Shown piece after piece: positions 44,453 to 54,629 of a stretch of 64,000 nt of DNA. The position numbers were made by a program, and so were the translations under genes. Position 1 is the first letter of the stretch; each line of letters begins with the position of its first letter. Source of the DNA: Lindgomyces ingoldianus. Taxonomy: Eukaryota; Ascomycota; Dothideomycetes; Pleosporales; Lindgomycetaceae. The notes under the pieces were generated by a model. The model was not told where the DNA came from. It searched no databases and was given only the letters and a program-made list of their open reading frames with translations. The stretch lies in assembly GCF_010093535.1 (NCBI RefSeq), contig NW_022985163.1:798001-862000 (forward strand), read 5' to 3'.

Positions 44453-45323
44453 TAAAGTTTTATAGTAAAGTAAAAGAGTAAGAGAGGCGATTAGTGGACG
44501 TATATTAGATGCTGGCCTGTGCGCTAAGCGAGACGCCTGATTATGTCATCCAAGCTTCTGAAAAGGAAGGCTAATACCTGCTTGTTACAATCCTATCCAC
44601 ATCTTTTAGCCTGAGGCGCGCAAGGCTCTCTTTCATAGCAATATCGTGTTCTTTCCATATCCCACAACCACAACACTTCTACAACTCTATGTCGCTCACA
44701 AATAGGTCTATAGGACCCTCAAAGACTTGCTTTGGTGCTAAGTAATCATTATCAGCCCTATGGCTTGCGAAGCGCGCATGTTCATGCAAACTTGCCACCC
44801 CGGTTGGTACTTCTCATCAATGACCTTCCAAATGAGGCTAGAATGGTTCGATCTCCGAAACGGATGATCGCCGTAAATTACTTCTGTCATATATACAGTT
44901 AAGCTAGTCAGCAGTCAGCCTGAGGCTGTGCAGACCCTCTGCTTCAAATCTTACTCAGCATCAGATCATCTGACCTCAAAAGTCACTCAAGCCTTGTGTA
45001 ATTATCTGGTCAGTTGTTGTTTTGTAAAAGAATGATAAGATCTTCAAACATGGTACAGTCGCGAGCAGAATCAGTTTCCGGCTTTGCACTTTGATTTGTT
45101 CTCACAGCACGGACCTCCTAGCGGGGCGGGGTCTCTTATTTCGTGTTAGTGTTCTTTATTTAACTTACAAACGTTTTTAATCGCGTCATGTGAGACTGGT
45201 CCTGGTGCTGCGGCATTGCTCGTGGGTGCTGCGCAAGCCGAATCAGCCTCCACGGAGCTGCCCTCTCTCACCACCGAAGTTTGAACTCTGCCTCCCGAAC
45301 GCCGCTGTCGCTTCCCATCCTAC
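44453..45323. other. Intergenic, normal composition
   Basis: Base composition becomes ordinary immediately after the transposon end at 44,452. No conserved protein or RNA gene was recognised. A segment near 44,800-44,880 may be a decayed gene on the minus strand, but nothing identifies it. Confidence 0.6.
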
Positions 45324-45960
45324 GATGACGAACCCTTTTCGCTATCAAGACCCGTTCGGACCGATCTTATTGGCTAGGTCTACGGATCTGAGCCACAACT
45401 CGACGATAATAAGAGCCCCCCCGGCCACCGAGTCTCCACCATACGTCGTCTCCCAGCAGACGCAGCACCGGGAGGCTCTAGTTCCTTCAGTTGGCTGAAT
45501 GGGACGAGCATAATAGCTATGATGAAGATGAGCCACCCTCTCTCCATTGCTCGCTATCGAGAAGGCTCCCCTTCAGGCGTACTGCGGTGCTCTGGCATTC
45601 GCACCGACGACGAGTATGATAAAGGGAGAAGTTCAAGAACTGCATTGCTAGATATATGCGAGGGTTACTAAAGGTTGAGAAGAATTAGGATGCATCTCTA
45701 CAGACCCTCGAGGCCCAGGCCGTTCAGACGAGGTCAGAGCTCCTTCTCCCCGTATGGGAAAGCTAGCGTCGCCATCGGGCGACAGCAGGGCCAAGCTATA
45801 GAAGGAAGAGGTGTCGTATCAGAATTCCCATTCACAGCTCATCCTCGCATAGCGTCGCTGTAGGCTGTGGAGGAACCGGTACTATTGAACAACCTGGACA
45901 TCGCGAATGTCCACAATTGCAACACTCCGGCATCCAAATCGTGCTATTTGATCCAATCCC
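45324..45960 (+). CDS. Uncertain hypothetical gene or gene fragment
   Basis: An ATG at 45,324 opens a frame to 45,498 (MTNPFRYQDPFGPILLARST...). Other plus-strand frames then look protein-like: SHPLSIARYREGSPSG near 45,540 and LLKVEKN*DASLQTLEAQA near 45,665. Later come SYRRKRCRIRIP and VGCGGTGTIEQPGHRECPQ near 45,850-45,920. Connecting them would need introns or frameshifts that I could not place convincingly. I do not recognise the family; it may be a pseudogene near the border of the AT-rich block. Confidence 0.22.
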
Positions 45961-46353
45961 ACATCCACACTGAGTCCAATTAGTAATGGACTCTACTCCT
46001 CAGCAATCTGATCTTACACAATACCATCCGTAGGGGTTGGGATCCATAGGTTGGGAAATATCCAGTTCCGGATTCGAGTGAGGTTCAGTAGTTAGAGATG
46101 TATATAATGCCTTTTCTGTTGCTTTAATGTTAACGGCTATGGTTTTCAAGTAGTCAGGAAGTAGTGTTTGACAATTTTGCGGCAAGGATGGTATTGATTG
46201 TGTCTTAGGACCCCTAGCTCACCCTGCGCATACGTCTGGGGGTGTGACGTGGCAAGGCATTTTACTCACCGACTCCGCCTATCGTTCAACGCGATTGGCG
46301 CCTGAGATGGCAAGGCTGAACCTCTCAACTCAGCCTTGTGTGTCTCTTCAAAA

Positions 46354-48426
46354 ATGCCTAAAAGATCGACGAATATTCCAAGATCAACAGCATTTGTGGG
46401 TACTCATTCAGATATGTCAGTAGCTGGCGAGCTCCTTGCTGGATGTGCTGCGGCTGCTTCAATATCTCAACTTTCTGTCTATATCCTTAAGACTAGCCTT
46501 GCTCTGGGGGCATTCATTGAGAGCACACGACAGGCTTCTTCGGAGTTAAGGCACATACGAACGGAGGTCATCTTAGTCCAACATACTTTGCACATCCTGA
46601 AGGACCAACTTTCCGGCATTGACAATGATAAACTTCTGCTGGAAAGCTACCACGTTCTTTTACATCATGCTCTGGAGGAGATCTACAGGACAGTTGACGA
46701 ATTGCATCTAGCTTGTTCGGGACGTAGCTCGAGTTCGCTTCGAAGGAGGGAGCAGGTCAAATTTGTGTTGAAAGATAGAAATGCTATCAAGAGCATTATG
46801 CGGCGATTAGCAAGCTCGAAGGACACGCTGAATACTATTATCAGCGTCATTATCCTGTGAGATCCTAATTACTTTCTGATTGCGTGGGGCATAATGCGCT
46901 TATCTGACTGCAGGCAAATATCCTCGAGGGCTGCGGCTGGAGTTTGGAATATTGAGCCAAAATTGGAATTGACAAGAGCGATGATTGAACAAATTGCTCG
47001 TCCACAACCGTTCACTACCAACATTGCACCGCGACCAATACCTCATCACCATGCAAATCGCATCTCTACACACAGTCAAAACGCAGCTTTTAAGGGTCCA
47101 CCAAAGAGCTACGTTTTGCAAAAGGACACGGTTTGGGGACGTCTCGGGTTGATTTATTCGTCATCGCTGCGCGTCGGAGCCGAAGGAGACCAACGGCGTT
47201 CCTATCTTGTCGGATTTCGACTACCCAAGTGGTTATCTCAATGGTTTTCCTGGCAAGACATATCCTATCAACTTCGATTCTCAGGCATCATTTGCTATCA
47301 GAAACGTGTTCCTCTAGATTTCCCATTCCTGGTGGCATGCAAAGCTGGAGATCTAACACTGATTACCCAATATATCATCAACGATCATGAACTCGTGAAT
47401 TGCAGGAGTTCTTGCTCGGGTAAGACTCCACTCTTGGTAAGTAGCAATGCTTTAGACTCGGCGCTACAAGGCTTACTTTTGCATATAGCTCGCTATCGAA
47501 TCGGGGAATCTTGATGCAGTGCGATCCTTGCTTGAAGCTGGAGCTCGAACAGATGTTGGAGATGACGACCAAATGTACTGCATTTCCACTGTTTCTACAA
47601 GCTGTTCTTCTAACTAGTCTCTAGTTTGCCAGTCTTTGCCGCCTTAGGATTCAAAGGTCGGAGGAAATCAGCTGGTCGACAGAGCCCATTTATTCAGTTC
47701 CCACCCAAAACAGATGCATGGCTCGACACCCTTCGTTTGCTCACTGAAAACGGAGCGTCGGTGCACGATATAGTTGGTAATCGAGCGATCACCATGCTCA
47801 ACCTTAACCGCGACACGTATCACGAGGAAACCACTCTCCGCTTCTTCTATATCCTTCGACAAGAATGCTACGTTGATTTCGATCTTGTAAGCGACCAGGG
47901 TCCTTCAGCACTCTTAATGGCAATTAGGAGCGGCACGACAGCATGCACGGCTATAGATTTTCTCGCCAAGAATGGTGTCAATCTGCAACAGATCTATCAC
48001 GACGGAAGAACAGCACTGCATATCGCCGCAGAGATGACATCTAACTCGGACTCACTGAAGCATCTATATAATGTTTATGGTTTGCATGAAGTCAATAGAC
48101 AGGATCAATGGGGATGGACGCCACTTCATTACGCTGTTGGGTCTGAGGGCCTGTCTCCAAACGCTAAGAGCTCCAATGTTCTATTTCTCCTTAATAAAGG
48201 AGCAGATCCACATATCCTAGGACGGAGAGTCTTTCTTCAGAGATCACATGCTAGTTCTCTTCTCACAACGGCCGTTACGCCAATGCAGTATGCAAATCTA
48301 TTGGGAAATGATATACGACGACGAGTGCTGGATCATTTAGCATCAAATTGGGTATCCGAAATGAGCGCTGAAGAAGTGGAGGAAGATATCTTCTTCGATG
48401 CTGAGGAGGAGGGCCTCCTGCTTTAG
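46354..48426 (+). CDS. Ankyrin-repeat protein with fungal STAND-type N-terminal domain
   Basis: There are four exons. Introns at 46,857-46,913, 47,437-47,488 and 47,575-47,624 have GT...AG borders and restore one frame of 637 residues. Residues 20-165 (GELLAGCAAAASISQLSVYILKTS, then helical ELRHIRTEVILVQHTL) resemble the helical N-terminal domain of fungal NOD-like/STAND and ankyrin proteins. No NACHT or P-loop is seen. The C-terminal half has ankyrin repeats, e.g. GKTPLLLAIESGNLDAVRSLLEAGA (spanning intron 2), DGRTALHIAAEM near 500 and WGWTPLHYAVG near 540. An acidic tail (EEVEEDIFFDAEEEG) closes it. Such proteins act in protein-protein recognition, some in heterokaryon incompatibility; this one's role is unknown. 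The start at 46,354 is the first ATG; Met at 46,414 is an alternative. Confidence 0.8.
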
Positions 48427-49423
48427 CATAATGGCATTAGCAAACCTGCGTGCTAATATTCGCAGGCCTACTTACTTCCTAAAACAAAGTTGATAGGCTG
48501 CTCCTGTAAGAGTCCGTTGTTAGAAAACTCGGCCCCTTTCCCTATACAGTTACCTAGGTAACATGTAGCCACAAACATGTCCGAAGTGTGACTGCCATGG
48601 CCGTCTACGATAAGCAACTGCACCTCGATGGACAGTCATGCTTCGTTTTCTTCTGCCATCTCTCGGGATCCTCCCATGCCGTATGGGTGAATTGTGGTCT
48701 AAATCATCCCTGACCAGCCAATAATCAAGGGCGAGTGGTGGTTCTTGGTGCCCTGGCGGGACCCAGCTTCCTCGGCTCTCAATTGCTTTAAGCTTCCGAT
48801 ATTGAGGCGGGACGCTGCACAATACAGCTTTTCCCTGGCACTTGGGAAACGAACAAGAACCAGTAACTCTTAGCACTTGCGACACCTCGTTTGCGCTGAA
48901 GATTGCAGTGCAGTGGCAGTGTTCGAGGTTGCGAGCGGGCCGACGTCAGCGAGCACCCCTGGCGATTCCACCTTCACGCTAGACTGTGGCAGGTGGATGC
49001 GGCAACGCGCAGTATTACGTAGCTGAGAAGTCTAGTAAATTACAGGTGCCCCTCGTAATACACCAATACGAAAAGGGGATTCCCTTGTTGTAATGAGCGT
49101 GCGCCTAGAACCAATCACAAAGTGAATAATAGGAAACTGATTTTGCTTATGGCTGTACTTAATTATCTTTTTTTACCAGAAGTTACGATATCAATTTAAT
49201 ACATGGGGTTAAGCACATCTAGTCTTAATTGAACGATAAATTACAAGATCACTCCATCTGGTGCTAATTCTCACTTGGTAAGCGTCCTGCATGATGACCG
49301 TGCGTTTAGAACAAACGGCGTGCAAGAACCGGAAACCGATTTCGATTACCACTGTAAGTGGAATTGACTATATGATGCTTTTCTAATACATCCGTGCCAC
49401 TGGAACGCGCTGTTTCTCTAAGA
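48427..49423. other. Intergenic
   Basis: No convincing gene. A minus-strand open frame at 48,550-48,885 has no recognisable content. The right part may include the 3' flank of the transposase relic that follows. Confidence 0.55.
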
Positions 49424-51123
49424 CTAGTCCTTCACTTCTACGCATCTTCTTTGCTGTCGGCTCTGCTGGTCCTGCCTGAAATGCTTCTGCTTCTGCTTCT
49501 GCTTCTGGCTCTGGCTCTGGCTCATCAGCTTTACGCTTACGCCCACGTTTCTCCTTGCCTTTAGCCGCATCTGCTCATTACGCTTAGCGCGAGCTTTCAC
49601 CAGGTCCTCATAGCTCATGACCCTTGCCGTCCCTAGCACTACTGCTTTCGTCGTCTGACGAACCTTCGACTCATTGTTGATTTTCATCAAGAATCAAATA
49701 TGGTTATGCTGAAGGAGACCCTGTGCAAATGACATCTGGGCAGCCTTACCAAGCTTCTGGATAAGCCTGTGTAGACGCCACCTACCCGTCTCGTCACAAG
49801 CGTGAGTATTTTGCTGGACTATCATATTCTGTAGCGACTTGAAGCCCTCCGCTGATACCGGCGTCTTGGGAGACTGTATCGCCAAGTCTTGTGGTTGGTC
49901 TGACCTTACTGGTTGACGAGGCCTAGGCATCACATTGCTGACCTCTGTGACTAGCTCAGGCGGCTTTGGCATAGATCTCAACACTTGATCTGGGTTGAAC
50001 AGAAACAACCCACATGCCGCGAAACCAGCCTTGATATTCCTAGGTGTGAAGGCTTTGATTCTCGCAGGGCTATACAGAGCGGTGAAATGCTCCTTACCTA
50101 TCTTGTTTACGCCCCCTCGCTCTAACTGTTCAACTTAGTCACAATAGGCCGCTTTAAGAGGGGCGAATGTAGATACATCGCATGGCTGCAGCTTATAGGA
50201 AGTATGAGAAGGGAGACAACATAATATGATCTTGTTTAACAGGCAGAACTCAAGGATTTTGAGGGTTTTGTGCGTCCTGAACCCATCGCAAATTAGCACT
50301 TGAGGTTTAAGTACTCCAGATGTATAGGTAGCTTTTGCCTTAGTCTTAGGGTCAAAAATACGTAGCAGCCACTAAAGGCTAAGGTAAGAGTCGGTGTATC
50401 CAGAGTCTAATAACGCGTATTGCCATCCAGGAGTTTTAAAGGTACTCCAGTTGCTCCAATGAGTCAAAGCTGGCTAAATAACCATAGGGTTTAAATACCT
50501 AACGTACCATCGGCACTAATGCACTCAATCGCAGTTACAGCCTCACGCTTTACGCGAGCACCTCTATAGTTTCGCAGATCGCTCCTACTTACAAGGACCT
50601 TTGTAGAGCCTAACATAGATAGCATAACTCCAGTCTCGTCCATGTTGTAAACGTTCTCCGCTAAAACAGCTAGATCGTCTAATACTTTTTAAATAACTTC
50701 AAACCAGTGTACGACTTTACTGTATATATTCTTCTCATAGCGGTTCCAATCTAGAGCCTTGACTCTCCTCGCTTGAACCTCTGGGTGCCGATCTTGGAAT
50801 GCCTTCAACCAATTTTTGCCTAGAGGCTTTAGTGGTCTTTCCGACTCATTTCAATAACAGGCGAGACAGAAGGCTGGTGAGGGTAGAAATTTTACTTGTA
50901 TCAGTTGTCCAAGGTCTGATGACTGTAAGAAATACTAGACAAGGGCATCCTCTTCCCAGTCTGCAAGATACTGCTGACTCTTAGCCTTGTCTTTAATAGA
51001 GCGTCAGCCGCGTGCGCGATGATGGAGGGTCAATGCAGGGACCTTGCAATGGCCTGACAGGGCTCGATACGAATACACGCCAGAAGAAACGCCTGCGGCT
51101 AAAGCCCGACTGGCCTCATCCAT
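49424..51123 (-). pseudogene. Pogo/Fot-type DDE transposase, decayed
   Basis: The minus-strand protein starts MDEASRALAAG at 51,123. An N-terminal DNA-binding part leads to KNWLKAFQDRHPEVQARRVKALDW near 50,780. The DDE_1 core follows: VYNMDETGVML near 50,640, LICDGFRTHKTL near 50,290, and LQPCDVSTFAPLKAAY near 50,180. The C-terminal part has GFAACGLFLFNPDQVL near 50,010, then KVMSYEDL-type sequence and a Gln/Lys repeat. About seven in-frame stops (e.g. TGA at 49,691, TAA near 50,140) and one frameshift near 50,495 break it. Most stops are explained by C-to-T or G-to-A changes, mild compared with the AT-rich block. It differs clearly from Fot families 1 and 2. No TIRs were found. Confidence 0.85.
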
Positions 51124-52292
51124 ACTTGCTGTAACGCTGATGATCGTGTTGGAGAGCAGGAGCTGAGAGTAAGGCGGGGCACAGCAAAGCGAGGCACAGC
51201 AAGGCGGGGGCCCAAACCGACCCCGAAAGAAACAAAGAGACTGGCACAAAGCGGTTCTTCTAAAAAAAGAACAATGCGCCACAGAATGGCTGAAGGGTTT
51301 CTTACTGTTCAATACTGATGTTATATAAGCAAACTTACTTTGCGCTAATGCAGATAAGAAACCCGCTAAAATATCCAAGGATTTCAAGGCTTTGATCAGC
51401 GGACAACGGAACCCTTGGAATCTATCGTCTCACAGTCAAATTAAACTTCAAAGCGCGGAAAAAAATATTTCTTGTCTGGGCTTTCCTTAAATACCTCCGA
51501 AATCTAGCGAGACCTGGCATATAGTGAGATAACAGGGGAGAGATGCTGAGGCGGCAATTTAAGGCGTTGACGAATAGGTGTATGGAACGACAACCACTTG
51601 GTGGAACCTTACCAAAATCTAGAAACACAGACTTAGATACCTATAGGGTATCTTTGTAACATTCAAAGTGCCATATATTTGTTGGGGGAAATTTTGAGAG
51701 AGTTTTTCTCACAGAGTGTCTCGGCACACAGTGCGTCTCGTGACACAGGGACAGACCTTATAAGTGCGTAGAGTGATTCTAAGCTCTAATTAACATTCGC
51801 CTTTAGTAATTATCACCTCTGTCCACTCCCACAGAGTCCTCCCATCTCCATATCCCTCCATGAAGAGCACTGGCTAGAAGTAATCGTCTATCGTTAGTTG
51901 TTTGATAGACTGCAGTCTGAGAGTGTGAAAGGCTAGGAGCGAAAAGGCATTGGCAAACTGTGCCAAGGTAGCCTACTCGATCACAATCTTACTAGACTAG
52001 ACACACCGAAGGACTTCACTTGCCTTCAACAGACCAGTAGCAATGAAATCACAAATATCATCAAGTATTATTGTCATTCATATTCATATCTCATCACTAA
52101 ACGTACTACCTCATAGCCTTCCTTCACACCGCCCAATTCCAACCTCATTTAAAACATGCTTGAAATAAGAAATTACATTATGCGAACCAGTCTGATCCGT
52201 CTTTCCTCAAAACCGTTCAGCAACAGCTCTTTTTTCTCCGACCCAACAATATCCCTAACCCTAACTTCTTCACATCTACATCCAGCCCTCTT
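51124..52292. other. Intergenic
   Basis: No gene recognised. The left part, with CACAGCAA(A/G)GCGAGG-type repeats at 51,175-51,215, probably includes the 5' flank of the transposase relic. The part from 51,640 is downstream of the secreted-protein gene. Confidence 0.55.
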
Positions 52293-53198
52293 CTACTCAT
52301 GCTCATGCTCATGCTCATGCTCATGCCCATGCCCGTCCCCCTTCCAAACGCACCATCCTTTCACACACTTCCTCCCCTGCTCACACCTCCCATGCCACCC
52401 GCACTTCCTTCCCTTAGGCGTTGGTGTCGGGGTACTCGGACTACTAGGCGGGGGGGTAGGAGTCGCGATGCATTGTCCCAACCACGGCAATCCCGCCGTC
52501 GAACTCATCGTCGGGGTACACGTACTTTTCGGCAAACACGGGGTATCATTTCCGACAGTGCACGGCGTTACTGGAATAGGGGTGGCAATGCATTGGCCGA
52601 GCCATGGTTGTCCGGGAGTGGAAATCATGGTTGGAGTGCAGGTGGAGGAGGGGGTGCAAGGCGCGTCGTTGCCGACTGTGCAGGGGGTTACGCCGGGTGG
52701 AGGGGTGGAGACGGGAGGAGGAGTTGGGAGGGCAATGCATTGGCCCAGCCAGGGCGATCCGGGGGTTGAGATCATGGTTGGAGTGCAGCTGGAGGAGGGT
52801 GTACAGGGTGCGTCGTTGCCAACTGTACATGGTGTTACGCCTGGCGGTGGCGTCGGCAGGGCAATGCATTGGCCCAGCCAGGGTGAGCCGGGTGTGGAAA
52901 CCATGGTTGGAGTGCAGGATGAGGAGGGAATGCATGGAGCGTCGTTTCCGACAGTGCATGGGATCACAGGCGGTGGGGTGAAGATGTCGATACAGAGCCC
53001 GCCGCAGGGGCTACCAGACGTGCACATCTGAGTGGGAGTACAAGTCCAGGATGTTGGGCAGGGCCTGTTGTCGCCCATCAGGCACGGCACGGTGTACTTG
53101 GGTGGTGGGGGAGGGGATGTTGTCGGCGGAGATGGTGCCGGCGAGTACGTGTAGGCAAGGGTGAGGAGAGGGAGCGTAAAGAGCACGAGAGATGCCAT
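52293..53198 (-). CDS. Secreted cysteine-rich repeat protein with His-Glu tail
   Basis: A single uninterrupted frame of 301 residues with a true ATG. Residues 1-16 (MASLVLFTLPLLTLAY) are a signal peptide. A Pro/Ser/Thr-rich linker follows, then five tandem modules of about 40-45 residues. Each has the spacing C-x7-C-x5-C-x15-C (consensus PCTVGND-PC, SSSCTPTM, PWLGQCIA) and they are separated by PTPPP linkers. Module 1 has two extra Cys. After residue 255 comes a basic four-Cys module (KCGWHGRC, KCVKGWC) and the tail GHGHEHEHEHEHE. The tail could bind metal ions. The architecture fits an extracellular wall-associated or effector-like protein; the family is not one I can name. The strong antisense frames over it are composition effects of the GC-rich repeats. 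Confidence 0.82.
   Translation of the reverse strand: MASLVLFTLPLLTLAYTYSPAPSPPTTSPPPPPKYTVPCLMGDNRPCPTSWTCTPTQMCTSGSPCGGLCIDIFTPPPVIPCTVGNDAPCIPSSSCTPTMVSTPGSPWLGQCIALPTPPPGVTPCTVGNDAPCTPSSSCTPTMISTPGSPWLGQCIALPTPPPVSTPPPGVTPCTVGNDAPCTPSSTCTPTMISTPGQPWLGQCIATPIPVTPCTVGNDTPCLPKSTCTPTMSSTAGLPWLGQCIATPTPPPSSPSTPTPTPKGRKCGWHGRCEQGRKCVKGWCVWKGDGHGHEHEHEHEHE
52296..52336. repeat. Hexanucleotide microsatellite coding the His-Glu tail
   Basis: CTCATG is repeated about five times and then decays to CCCATG. On the minus strand each unit codes His-Glu, so slippage would change tail length without a frameshift. Confidence 0.85.
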
Positions 53199-54629
53199 TT
53201 CGACCTTTCCTTCCAGTGTGCTAAGTTATATTTCCTCGTGGTAGTGATTATCGAAAGAAAGATAGGATGGAGCGAGAGACGAGAATATGGGTGTAGTAGT
53301 TGAACCTGTACCTAATAGCGAGCGTATGTCTGAAGCTTGAGTTATCGATTGATTGATTGAGGCTAAAAAAAAGTCCGTAGAGAGAGCAGGGGACCAGACT
53401 TTATACCTCACTTCCAACGAAGTATCAATAGCAACACAATTGCACTGCGAAGTCGCCATACACCACGGCCCGACCAGGTCACCCTTGAGTCGACATCCGA
53501 GAAACGGTCGTCCACATTTCAAGCATCCTCTAAGACAGTCATGAGGGCAAGCAAAGGAAAAATCAATAGTGCTGAACGATAGCGCTATCCTATTCGTCGT
53601 GGTAACGAGATAGTGCAGGAGAAGTCGAAGGTCGACTAAGGCCGACCAATGAAGAGAAACTGTGGTTCGAGAAATACGGCTGAGTTCGCGAATGCGAAAA
53701 CCGAAGATCAAGGAAAGTTTCCATGGCACACCTAAAAATATCCCCACGAGATGTTCAGGTACGGGAAATACGAGGCTCGAAAAGCCTGCCGTATTGGAGG
53801 TACCGCAGTCTTGGGTTCTCGCAGCATTGTGGGAATTCGTAGATCGCATTCTTGTTTATCTACTTTTGCTGGCGAGAGGGTCCCCGTGGTCGAGAAGGTT
53901 GGATTTGATGCTTCGGCAGTGGTGTGACATCGTGTCAAGAGGTTCCTTTTACAGAGCTGAAGTGAATAGGATGAAGTGCCCTTGGGGCGTTGAGTTGAGA
54001 TTGTCGTACGTTACACAGCACTTCGATATTTCCTTTCGTGTAAGTGGAATTTGAGGAGCTTCGTCCATGAATGTTAAAATGTGGAGAGCACATAGCAGAT
54101 GCAGGAAAGCATTGCGGCGTCCTTTGTGGAGGAACATGTGATATCTTGCGTTGGTGGTTTGACGAGTGAAGTGGCAGCAGGTCTGGACGTGGGTCTAAAA
54201 TTGGCCATCGGGTGAAGCTTTTCTCGTATTCGACAGGTGAAGCCGTGGCGTAAGTGGCGTTTGGCGGTTGACAACGACACACAACACGGCTTTTGCCGTT
54301 CGTTGTGGATGGGTGAACTGGTTGAAGAAGGGAATGCAAGCAAGAACAAGAAGAAACTTGCTCTGCAGAGGGGAAGAAGAAATATTGGCATAACAATATA
54401 CTTTAGTTTCGACCGTATTTCATTCTGCATCATAGGGTGACGCAATATCCTGGAAGTCTACAATAACAGGAAAATGAAACCTACATGCCACAAATGGCTG
54501 CGATGCGATCCAACTCCTCGCCTGTATATTTACACCGAGGTGCAAAAGAGTCACAATTGTGCAGGCTTGAAGGCGACACCGTTAACGTGAATCCGCTATT
54601 AAAGCTCATCTGCTATCCACGAGAGGTGC
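53199..54629. other. Intergenic, with unrecognised open frames
   Basis: Several open frames lie on both strands, the longest on the minus strand at 53,226-53,849. None shows a domain, repeat or family resemblance and they overlap each other, so none is called. The first few hundred bases should hold the promoter of the secreted-protein gene. Confidence 0.5.

Noticed and set aside
48550..48885. 111-codon minus-strand frame
   Set aside because: No recognisable content and no supporting context.
49100..49360. Possible diverged duplication (CGTGCG...TAGAAC segments about 190 bp apart)
   Set aside because: The similarity is weak, estimated by eye and without clear borders.
52156..53031. Long plus-strand open frames opposite the secreted-protein gene
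   Set aside because: They mirror the GC-rich repeats of the minus-strand gene, which alone has a signal peptide and conserved Cys spacing.
53226..54445. Open frames of 120-207 codons in the gap between two genes
   Set aside because: They overlap each other on both strands and show no domain, repeat or signal.
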